DNA of 5,938 nt from Bacteroidales bacterium. Lineage in GTDB: Bacteria > Bacteroidota > Bacteroidia > Bacteroidales > NBLH01. The stretch lies in NCBI GenBank assembly GCA_029210905.1, contig JARGGF010000328.1:1-5938 (forward strand), in the 5' to 3' direction. The notes beneath the pieces are model-generated. The model did not search any database, was not told the DNA's origin, and saw nothing but the letters and a program-made list of their open reading frames with translations. This document shows, piece after piece, positions 1 to 5,938 of the stretch. Numbering within the stretch: the stretch's first letter is position 1; each line of letters opens with the position of its first letter. The position numbers and the translations under genes were made by a program.

Positions 1-1540
1 AAGCGCCTGTAAGAAGATTGATACAACCCAGATAAAAATCACAGTCAATATTATTCAAATTGTTCGCAGAAGCTTTTGTAATTTGTATCGCCTTCTTAAC
101 TGTTTTATTTAATTTTCTGTAAACAGGGATACTTTTCTGTTTTAAATAGCTGGCTGTAAGTGATTTATCGTTGTTCAAAATGTGCTGATAATCGCCTTGC
201 GCAACAACCAACCCTCCCTCCTCGCCTGCTTTGGGTCCCAAATCTACCAGGTAATCAGCTGATTTGATAAGGTCTTCATCATGTTCGGCAATCACAACTG
301 TATTTCCTAAGTCTCTGATTTGCTTCAGGATATCAATTAAGCCTTCTGTATCTGAAGGATGTAATCCAGCAGTTGGTTCATCCAGAACGTAGGTAATACC
401 AGTAAGTTCGGAACCAAGCATGCTTGCCAATCGTAACCTCTGAGCTTCGCCGCCAGATAAGGTAGCCGAAGGTCTGTCCATGCTCAAATAAGCCAGTCCA
501 ATTTGACAAATCAATTCCAACCGACGAATAATTTCAATTGCAACGGACTCAAATATTTTTAATTCAGTTTTGGCTATACCAGCGTTACATTCATGCAGAT
601 AAAATATGCTTTCATCAGCTGACAAAGCAGTTACTTCACTGATATTTTTATTATTTATTCTAATTGCTAGTGAATTTTTATTCAGTCGATCCCCATTACA
701 ATCTTTACAAGGTTGTTTTTTCATCAATGGCAGCAATTCATCACCTCTTTTGTCCACCTGCTTACGCTGGTATTCTTCCAAAATATGACCCGCAAAGCCA
801 ATCCATTTTGTTTTGAACTGATGAATTCCCTCACGGTTTTTTCGCTTATATTTCCAGTTTACATCAAATAATTCATCTCCACAACCTTCAAAAGCCATTT
901 GTTTTTCTTTCTGTCCGAGTTGATCCCAACTAAGCGAAAAATCTATTCCTTTTTGTTGTCCAACAGTCTGTAATATAGCTACATACTGCCCATCTGGTTC
1001 ACCATAAAATTTGCCAGTTTTTGTACCATTCATCGCCCCGGCTAATATCGAATTTTCAGGATGTGTAATTACGCAGTCAGCATCAGGAATATACTGGAAT
1101 CCAAGTCCTTCGCAAGATTTACAAGCCCCCTGCGTTTGATTAAATGAAAAATGTGACAAACTGAATGTTTCAGCATTTTCAGGATACCGTAATTGAGCTA
1201 TCCTTGAAAAAAGCAGTCGGTAATAATCATAAATTTCAGTAAGCGTTCCAACTGTGGAACGTTCATTGGCCTTTAATGGCTTTTGACGGATAGCTATGGA
1301 TGGGCTAAGGCCAATTATTTGATCAAAATCAGCCTGTTTTGATTGCCCTAACATGCTTCTGACATAAGGTGAAAAATTTTCATTAAACCGTTTTTGGCTC
1401 TCAGCATAAAGTGTATCAAACAACAAAGAAGATTTTCCACTACCCGAAACGCCTGTAAAAACAATCAAATGATTTACAGGCAGTTCCAATGAAATATTTT
1501 TCAGGTTATTTGTAGAAATGCCTTTTAGGATAATGTTCTC
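1..1540 (-). repeat. Protein-level repeat unit B of the UvrA duplication (partial)
   Basis: From residue 827 the protein restarts like its own N-terminus: ILKGIST..NLKNI here against IKLKGITHHNLKNI at residues 4-17. Walker A recurs at 856, which is 825 residues after the first, and the next Walker A begins at 1338, which is 826 after the second. The spacing between paired cysteines (C969 to C1104) is again 134 residues. The UvrB-binding domain is again missing: RLLFSRIAQLRYPENAETF (about 934-952) leads straight into SFNQTQGAC (958-966). The unit is cut by the window edge, so its second ATPase module is not seen. Confidence 0.88.
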
Positions 1541-4018
1541 AGTTTCGGATTTTATAGCTTTATTTGCGCTTGTACTTTGCCCTTTTTCCAGATTTCTTAG
1601 AGCCTTAGCCGTTTTTGATTGATTGGACAACAAAAGTTCTTCCGGCGTGCCTGAAAAAACTAATTCTCCTCCTTTCACTCCACTTTCGGGCCCCAAATCA
1701 ATTACATAATCAGCAGCTTGTATTAATCGCAAATTATGATCTATGATGAAAACAGAATTGCCTTTGTCCAGAATTTGATAAAACGACTTTAATAAGATAT
1801 TAATATCGTGTAAATGCAATCCGCGCGAAGGCTCGTCAAGTATATAGAGCGTTTTGCCGGTCGATGGGCGGCTTAATTCAGCTGCCAATTTGATACGCTG
1901 GGCTTCCCCGCCGGAAAGTGTGCTTGAACGCTGCCCCAATTTCAAATAACCCAAACCTAAATCAACCAGTACTTTTATATAATGTACTATTTTAGAATGA
2001 TCTGAAAAGAATACATATGCCTGATTAATACTTAATTCCAATACATCGTAAATACTTTTCTCTTGGTACTTTACTTTTAATATTGATTTTTCAAAGCGTT
2101 TGCCATTGCAAACAGGGCACACAATTTCCACATTACCTAAAAAATGCATTCCAGTGCTTAAATAACCAGCTCCCTGGCAGTTCTCGCATCGGCCTCCTTT
2201 TGTGTTAAATGAAAAATTCGACTTAGAAAAACCTTGTAGTTTAGATTCATCAAGCTGAGCATAAAAATCCCTGATTTCATCAAACAATTTGGTATAGGTA
2301 GCCGGATTGCTTCTGGGTGATTTACCAATAGGCGATTGATCTACTTCTATGATTTTGTCAACATGTTCAGTGCCATTAATGTGCTCAAATTCACCATGTT
2401 CCATATTGGCAGCATGCATGTTATTACGCAAGTAATTTGCCAGTGTATACTTGAGCAAGCTTGATTTTCCTGCTCCCGAAACACCCGATATCACTACCAA
2501 TTGATTCAAGGGAAAAGAAATATCCAAATTTTTTAAATTTCTTGCTTTTGCACCAAATAATCTAAGTTCTTTTCCATTTCCAGAATGTTTCACTTTCTCA
2601 ATAAGCTGGTTACCAGACAAATACGCAGCTGTATGGTTTTCAGGGTTTTTGCTGGCCAGCACTTTCCAATCGGGCTGCTTGCCCTGATAAACTAATTCTC
2701 CTCCATGAATTCCTGCCCCAGGGCCTAATTCAAGCAAATAGTCAGCTCTGCGAATAATTTGTTCATTATGGTCCACTGCAATTACTGTATTTCCAATACT
2801 GGTAAGGTCAACAATTTTATCTATCAGCTTTTCCATATCACTAGCATGCAGTCCAGCCGCCGGCTCGTCAAATACATACAAAACGCCCCTAAGTTTCGAG
2901 TTAATTTGGCCACTCAGGCGGATACGTGATGCTTCCCCTCCTGATAAGGTATCAGCTCGTCGGTTTAAACCAAGATAGCCCAATCCCAGATCTTCCAGAA
3001 CGGTAATTTTTCTAATAATTTCATCTCTAATCGGATCACCACCCACTTTTTCAGCATCGGAAAAATTTAGGCTGGTAAAATAATCTTTTAAATCATTAAG
3101 GCTAAGTACCAATAAATCAGCAATATTCTTATTCATGAAAACAACACTTAAAGCCTGGTTATTATATCTTGTTCCTTTACATGATTTACATGCTACGGTA
3201 CGCACAAAGCGCAATATATTTGGGTTCCTGTCTCTTTTCAGGATTTCTTCCATGACAGGAACAATACCTTTGTAATATCCTTCTTCGCGAGGTTTAGCAG
3301 TGATACCCTTCCACTTCATTCTTGATTCAAGGGGATGCTTGCCAAAAGGAATTTTGATTTTTTGGCTTCCATAAAAAACAACATGTTTCTGATAGTCAGT
3401 TAAATCCTCCCATGGGGTATCTGCTGAAAATCCCTCAGATTTGCATACCTGTGACATAACATCCATGGTCACCTGCGAATAAATAATATAACCAGTAGGT
3501 GTGGTAATTACCAAAACGCCTTCGCGTAATGACTTTTTTGGATCTGAAATCAATAAATCCGAATCAATTTTATCGCTCAAGCCAAGGCCTTTGCAATCAT
3601 GGCAGGCACCATCTACTTTATTAAAAGAAAGAAGGCTTCTGTTTATAACAAGCTCTTTGTCAGTACTTTTGCCTAATCTTGCAAAAAATAAACGCAGTAA
3701 ATCGTGAATTTCAGTAAGTGTGGCAACAGTAGACCTGGGGGAATTCACATAGTTCTTTTGTTCCAATAATATAGCAGGGCGCAAACCACTAATATGCTCA
3801 ACTTCAGGATGCCTAAGTTTATTTAGCAATTGCCGGGCATGCACCGAATAAGTTTCGAGATACCTGCGCTCAGCATCCTTATAAATTACATCTTCGGCCA
3901 GGGTGGATTTACCAGAACCCGAAACCCCTGAAATAACAGTAAACTGGTTATGAGGTATTTCAAGTTCAATATTTTTTAAATTGTGATGTGTAATACCTTT
4001 GAGCTTAATTTTATTCAT
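1..4018 (-). CDS. uvrA: Tandem-duplicated UvrA-like ABC ATPase (class III type), 3' end beyond window
   Basis: The frame is open for 1339 codons and runs off the left edge. It encodes a cytoplasmic DNA-binding ATPase of the UvrA family. The ATG at 4018 is chosen because the fold starts at once and an in-frame TAG lies upstream at 4058-4060. Module 1: Walker A GVSGSGKST 31-39, CxxC pairs 139/142 and 277/280, signature LSGGEASR 358-365, Walker B FDEP 383-386. Module 2: Walker A 512-520, DQSPIGKSPRSNPATY 560-575, zinc cysteines 611/614/634/637, LSGGEAQR 701-708, LDEP 727-730. Module 3: Walker A 856-864, CxxC 966/969 and 1104/1107, LSGGEAQR 1187-1194, LDEP 1212-1215. Module 4 is cut at its Walker A (TGA, 1337-1339). 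Ordinary UvrA is about 940 residues with two modules; about 1,800 are expected here. Only short linkers stand where the UvrB-binding domain should be, so canonical UvrB-dependent excision is doubtful. Class II relatives are linked to DNA-damage or drug tolerance (DrrC); that role here is inference. The gene symbol denotes family only. Confidence 0.95.
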   Translation of the reverse strand, partial: MNKIKLKGITHHNLKNIELEIPHNQFTVISGVSGSGKSTLAEDVIYKDAERRYLETYSVHARQLLNKLRHPEVEHISGLRPAILLEQKNYVNSPRSTVATLTEIHDLLRLFFARLGKSTDKELVINRSLLSFNKVDGACHDCKGLGLSDKIDSDLLISDPKKSLREGVLVITTPTGYIIYSQVTMDVMSQVCKSEGFSADTPWEDLTDYQKHVVFYGSQKIKIPFGKHPLESRMKWKGITAKPREEGYYKGIVPVMEEILKRDRNPNILRFVRTVACKSCKGTRYNNQALSVVFMNKNIADLLVLSLNDLKDYFTSLNFSDAEKVGGDPIRDEIIRKITVLEDLGLGYLGLNRRADTLSGGEASRIRLSGQINSKLRGVLYVFDEPAAGLHASDMEKLIDKIVDLTSIGNTVIAVDHNEQIIRRADYLLELGPGAGIHGGELVYQGKQPDWKVLASKNPENHTAAYLSGNQLIEKVKHSGNGKELRLFGAKARNLKNLDISFPLNQLVVISGVSGAGKSSLLKYTLANYLRNNMHAANMEHGEFEHINGTEHVDKIIEVDQSPIGKSPRSNPATYTKLFDEIRDFYAQLDESKLQGFSKSNFSFNTKGGRCENCQGAGYLSTGMHFLGNVEIVCPVCNGKRFEKSILKVKYQEKSIYDVLELSINQAYVFFSDHSKIVHYIKVLVDLGLGYLKLGQRSSTLSGGEAQRIKLAAELSRPSTGKTLYILDEPSRGLHLHDINILLKSFYQILDKGNSVFIIDHNLRLIQAADYVIDLGPESGVKGGELVFSGTPEELLLSNQSKTAKALRNLEKGQSTSANKAIKSETENIILKGISTNNLKNISLELPVNHLIVFTGVSGSGKSSLLFDTLYAESQKRFNENFSPYVRSMLGQSKQADFDQIIGLSPSIAIRQKPLKANERSTVGTLTEIYDYYRLLFSRIAQLRYPENAETFSLSHFSFNQTQGACKSCEGLGFQYIPDADCVITHPENSILAGAMNGTKTGKFYGEPDGQYVAILQTVGQQKGIDFSLSWDQLGQKEKQMAFEGCGDELFDVNWKYKRKNREGIHQFKTKWIGFAGHILEEYQRKQVDKRGDELLPLMKKQPCKDCNGDRLNKNSLAIRINNKNISEVTALSADESIFYLHECNAGIAKTELKIFESVAIEIIRRLELICQIGLAYLSMDRPSATLSGGEAQRLRLASMLGSELTGITYVLDEPTAGLHPSDTEGLIDILKQIRDLGNTVVIAEHDEDLIKSADYLVDLGPKAGEEGGLVVAQGDYQHILNNDKSLTASYLKQKSIPVYRKLNKTVKKAIQITKASANNLNNIDCDFYLGCINLLTGA
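1541..4018 (-). repeat. Protein-level repeat unit A of the UvrA duplication (complete)
   Basis: Residues 1 to about 826 form one full UvrA2-like unit: ABC module 1, signature and insertion domain, ABC module 2, and a short polar linker (about 805-826, rich in K, S, T and E). Its two Walker A motifs are 481 residues apart (31 and 512). The stretch from FFARLGKST (about 111-119) to LLSFNKVDGAC (129-139) leaves only about 10 residues where class I UvrA carries a UvrB-binding domain of well over 100. The insertion domain is present: 134 residues separate C142 from C277. Confidence 0.88.
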
Positions 4019-4110
4019 GTTTGTTGCTTGTTTACAACAAAAGAAAGTAAAAATTAGCTATTTGACAAGGTGAATTTTATCTGAAAAATAAAAACAAAAG
4101 GATATTATGT
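4019..4110 (-). other. Intergenic gap between exported-protein gene and UvrA-like gene
   Basis: This very A/T-rich 92-nt gap has no GC-rich hairpin followed by a T-run on the minus strand, so I cannot support a terminator for the upstream operon. The only dyad I see is a 5-bp TTGTT/AACAA pair with a 3-nt loop (4028-4040), just upstream of the UvrA-like start; it is too short to call as an operator. The weak promoter candidate lies in the middle of the gap. Confidence 0.6.
4043..4068 (-). promoter_or_regulatory. Weak Bacteroidota-type promoter candidate for the UvrA-like gene
   Basis: On the minus strand a TTG (4068-4066) lies 16 nt before TACTTTC (4049-4043), about 25 nt upstream of the ATG. 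This only loosely resembles the Bacteroidota primary-sigma pattern (TTTG near -33, TAnnTTTG near -7): the -7 element lacks the final G and the spacing is slightly short. It would give a short leader of under about 25 nt. No Shine-Dalgarno sequence precedes the start, which is usual in this phylum. The gene may instead be read through from the upstream operon. Confidence 0.25.
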
Positions 4111-5100
4111 TTAAAACCCAAAATCAAACCCAATTGATGGTAAAAAAACATAATTACCTTCAGTATTTTTTGTATAAAATGATCCTAGTTTAAAACCAAT
4201 ATCTTTTACACTTGTTTGCCAATAAAAATTCCAGGTATTTTTGCTAAAATCATCTCCATTACCTGCATACATATATCCTAAACTTACCTTATGGCTCCAC
4301 TTTTTATTAAATTTTAAATAGTAGTTTGCATTTACAAGATAATAAGTCTTTACATTGTAAAAGTCATTTTTATTGGGCATGAATAGAAATGTGTTACTTA
4401 TGCCAAATTTTTGATAGACTAATCCCTTCTTGCCCAGTGAAATGTCCATATTAAGGTTAATTTCAGGCGAAATAGTGGTGCTAATTATAGAGGCCCCAAA
4501 AGTAGGATAGAGTATTATATAATCGTTCGTTTTTCCGGAAAAAATAAGGGACGACTTATTGTTAATCTTGTTATTGCTGCTGTTATAAAAAATTAGATAA
4601 GGATATTTCTTACGCAGCTTCTCACTTTGAAATTCTGACAATGATTGCAGATATAAACTATCTAAATTTAGTATTTTGATACGTTGAAAATCGGGCAAAG
4701 AATCAAGATAAATTATAACTTCATTTTTGAGATCCAGTTTTATTTGAAAATTAAAAGATAACCGGGATTGATGCTTTCCATCCTGGAAAAAATATTCATC
4801 AATCTGATTTTCTGATTCTTCCAGGCTAATTCGTTTAGTTTTTAGCTCATCTTTAGATTCAACATATTTAATTAAATAATGCTCCTTTTTAAAGACTGAA
4901 GGGTTAATCTTCACAAATTCTTCATAAAATCTTTGATAAGCATCATCAATTCCAATTGTTTTTATGGCTTCATTTGTAAAATCAGGCGAAACGATTAACA
5001 TTTGACCAAAATTTTCGAGCTTAATAATTAATGAATCATTCTGGGCTGACAGAGTTTGGGTAATAAAAACCCCTAGTACAATAGCAATTATTGTTCTCAT
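4111..5100 (-). CDS. Exported hypothetical protein with probable outer-membrane beta-barrel C-terminus
   Basis: I do not recognise the family of this 329-residue protein. It starts with a clear signal peptide (residues 1-20: positive R2, hydrophobic IIAIVLGVFI, then TLSAQ), probably cleaved around A19/Q20, so it leaves the cytoplasm. Residues 21-190 are mixed and charged, rich in K, E, L and S, and suggest a soluble periplasmic part. From about 193 the sequence changes to alternating aromatic/hydrophobic and polar residues with glycines and tight turns (193-210, 212-241, 247-280, 289-310, 316-329) and ends in GFDFGF. A terminal phenylalanine after amphipathic strands is typical of outer-membrane barrels. 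It follows the anti-sigma gene by 22 nt, so it is probably co-transcribed and may be an effector or sensor of that system; this is inference. The leader before the ATG is A/T-rich with no Shine-Dalgarno. A non-barrel beta-rich surface protein is the main alternative. Confidence 0.8.
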   Translation of the reverse strand: MRTIIAIVLGVFITQTLSAQNDSLIIKLENFGQMLIVSPDFTNEAIKTIGIDDAYQRFYEEFVKINPSVFKKEHYLIKYVESKDELKTKRISLEESENQIDEYFFQDGKHQSRLSFNFQIKLDLKNEVIIYLDSLPDFQRIKILNLDSLYLQSLSEFQSEKLRKKYPYLIFYNSSNNKINNKSSLIFSGKTNDYIILYPTFGASIISTTISPEINLNMDISLGKKGLVYQKFGISNTFLFMPNKNDFYNVKTYYLVNANYYLKFNKKWSHKVSLGYMYAGNGDDFSKNTWNFYWQTSVKDIGFKLGSFYTKNTEGNYVFLPSIGFDFGF

Positions 5101-5122
5101 TTTAATTAATGTTATGTATTGA

Positions 5123-5755
5123 TTATTTAGTTTTTAAAGTAATTAAGCGTTCAGATTCATATACTGGTAATTCACTTTTCGGTTTTCCAAATAAAAAAAT
5201 GAACCTTTGTTTTTTATTCTTTCCCTTTGAATCCTGAGATCTTGCAGTCGTCAAATTTGCATCTGGCTCTAATTCATCTTTATTTTCATTATTTGCATAT
5301 AATAGTGGTGATTTTTCTTTAATAAATACAGTGTCTGTCACTTTAACGATATTAATAATTGTATCATGTTTTACAATTGTTTCAGCCGTTTTTACAGGTA
5401 TATAAACTATTTCTTTTTGTTCAATTCTCACAGTGTCAGTTTTAATAATCACCTGATTATCTGTCATTTTAAGCTGGGTTATTTCATTTTGCTGCTTTTC
5501 TAGTTGTTCTTGCAGCTTAGCTATTTTTTGCTCTTTCTGATCTAATTGTTGCGAAATAAGATAGCCAAATCCCAACATCAAAATCAGAATGGCGGCTGCA
5601 GAATAAAACCATAATGGAATTATTATCTTATTTTTTAGTCTTTCATCAATCTGCTCCCACACCGCATTTTTATTATAATCAATTTCAGAAAAATGCTTAT
5701 CTTCATTTTCCTTCAGCTGCCTCTGGATATATTCGCTATACTGCTCGTCGTTCAT
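5123..5755 (-). CDS. Probable anti-sigma factor, single-pass membrane protein
   Basis: This 210-residue protein has one membrane segment (about 44-67, IIIPLWFYSAAAILILML...). It has a short acidic and basic cytoplasmic N-terminus (1-43) that contains NAVWEQIDERLKNK (30-43), similar to the W..I..RL stretch just before the membrane in Bacteroidota anti-sigma proteins. After the membrane comes a likely coiled coil (68-98, heptad-like K/Q/E/L), then a beta-like stretch with recurring DT[VI] (107-109, 131-133, 141-143), a polar linker (about 150-180) and a basic, aromatic tail (181-210). It lies directly after an ECF sigma gene and overlaps it by 20 nt, which is the main reason for the call: it would hold the sigma factor at the inner membrane and read an envelope signal through its periplasmic part. 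No zinc-binding HxxxCxxC motif of the ZAS type is present. The start at 5755 is the first ATG and has no Shine-Dalgarno, fitting translational coupling. Function comes from context and topology rather than a recognised domain. Confidence 0.8.
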   Translation of the reverse strand: MNDEQYSEYIQRQLKENEDKHFSEIDYNKNAVWEQIDERLKNKIIIPLWFYSAAAILILMLGFGYLISQQLDQKEQKIAKLQEQLEKQQNEITQLKMTDNQVIIKTDTVRIEQKEIVYIPVKTAETIVKHDTIINIVKVTDTVFIKEKSPLLYANNENKDELEPDANLTTARSQDSKGKNKKQRFIFLFGKPKSELPVYESERLITLKTK

Positions 5756-5938
5756 AACTTAAATCTTTAATTAGTTTTTGTAGGAATTTTCTTGCCCTGC
5801 TTAGCTGTGATTTTGAAGTTTGCACACTTATTTCAAGCTGTTCTGCAATCTCATTATGAGAATATCCTTCAACTACATATAAGTTAAATATTGTACGATA
5901 ACCTGTTGGCATACAAGAAATTGCCTTTTGAATTTCTT
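5736..5938 (-). CDS. ECF-family RNA polymerase sigma factor, C-terminal part
   Basis: Only the last 66 codons are inside the window; the first whole codon is at 5936-5934 and the TAG is at 5738-5736. They encode sigma region 4, which binds the -35 element: AISCMPTGYRTIFNLYVVEG (5-24), then the helix-turn-helix YSHNEIAEQLEISVQTSKSQ (25-44) and the closing helix LSRARKFLQKLI (45-56). GYRTIFNLYV.EGYSH.EIAE and SKSQLSRAR are characteristic of Bacteroidota ECF sigma factors. These proteins are usually 160-200 residues, so about two thirds, including region 2, lies beyond the right edge. The gene overlaps the following membrane-protein gene by 20 nt in another frame. It would direct transcription of a stress or envelope regulon, possibly including its own operon; the regulon cannot be inferred here. 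Confidence 0.93.
   Translation of the reverse strand, partial: EIQKAISCMPTGYRTIFNLYVVEGYSHNEIAEQLEISVQTSKSQLSRARKFLQKLIKDLSYERRAV

Noticed and set aside
606..788. Forward-strand open frame of 60 codons
   Set aside because: It lies wholly antisense to well-conserved UvrA codons (zinc CxxC 1104/1107 and flanks), has no recognisable domain and no start signal; it is a shadow frame.
1501..1600. Possible boundary between two separate adjacent uvrA genes
   Set aside because: I followed the frame codon by codon through the linker (residues about 805-830) and found no stop, no frameshift and no ATG at the join, so it is a fusion within one reading frame.
3589..3691. Search for a UvrB-binding domain in the first unit
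   Set aside because: Only a short linker lies between the FFARLGKST stretch and the first zinc CxxC, so the domain is absent rather than diverged.
3501..3707. Forward-strand open frame of 68 codons
   Set aside because: It is antisense to the first CxxC region of the UvrA-like gene and its protein looks like no known family; it is a shadow frame.
4028..4040. Short inverted repeat TTGTT-TAC-AACAA upstream of the UvrA-like start
   Set aside because: The 5-bp A/T-rich arms are expected by chance in such a leader; not enough to call an operator or terminator.
4051..4077. AAATT / AATTT arms as a possible terminator hairpin
   Set aside because: The arms are only A/T pairs with a long loop and no following T-run on the minus strand.

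Overview
The window is AT-rich and reads almost entirely from the minus strand. It looks like Bacteroidota chromosome. The starts have A/T-rich leaders without Shine-Dalgarno sequences, the first gene ends in a Bacteroidota-style ECF sigma-factor region 4 (SKSQLSRARKFLQ), the anti-sigma protein has the local style of that phylum, and one secreted protein has an ...SAQ-type signal peptide and an aromatic C-terminus. The genus cannot be told from this sequence.

Layout in transcription order (right to left): (1) the C-terminal 66 codons of an ECF sigma factor, entering from the right edge (5938-5736); (2) a 210-residue single-pass membrane protein, probably the cognate anti-sigma factor (5755-5123), whose start overlaps the sigma gene by 20 nt; (3) after 22 nt, a 329-residue exported protein with a probable outer-membrane beta-barrel C-terminal half (5100-4111); (4) a 92-nt gap with no convincing terminator and one weak promoter candidate; (5) a very large UvrA-family ATPase gene running off the left edge (4018-1, 1339 codons visible).

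Genes 1-3 form a compact operon of the sigma / anti-sigma / envelope-protein kind, suggesting an envelope-sensing regulatory unit. The trigger and the regulon cannot be read from the sequence.

The UvrA-like gene is the most notable item. I translated it through the whole window and found no stop. It holds one complete UvrA unit (two ABC ATPase halves) followed by a second unit that is cut by the window edge just as its second Walker A motif begins. The repeat period is 825-826 residues, so the full protein should be about 1,800 residues with four ABC modules. Both units lack the UvrB-binding domain of ordinary UvrA but keep the zinc-binding cysteines and the DNA-facing insertion domain. This matches the fused, duplicated UvrA class (class III, two class II/UvrA2-like units), whose function is poorly known. 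It is therefore probably not the housekeeping excinuclease subunit. I saw no RNA genes, CRISPR arrays, insertion sequences or attachment sites.
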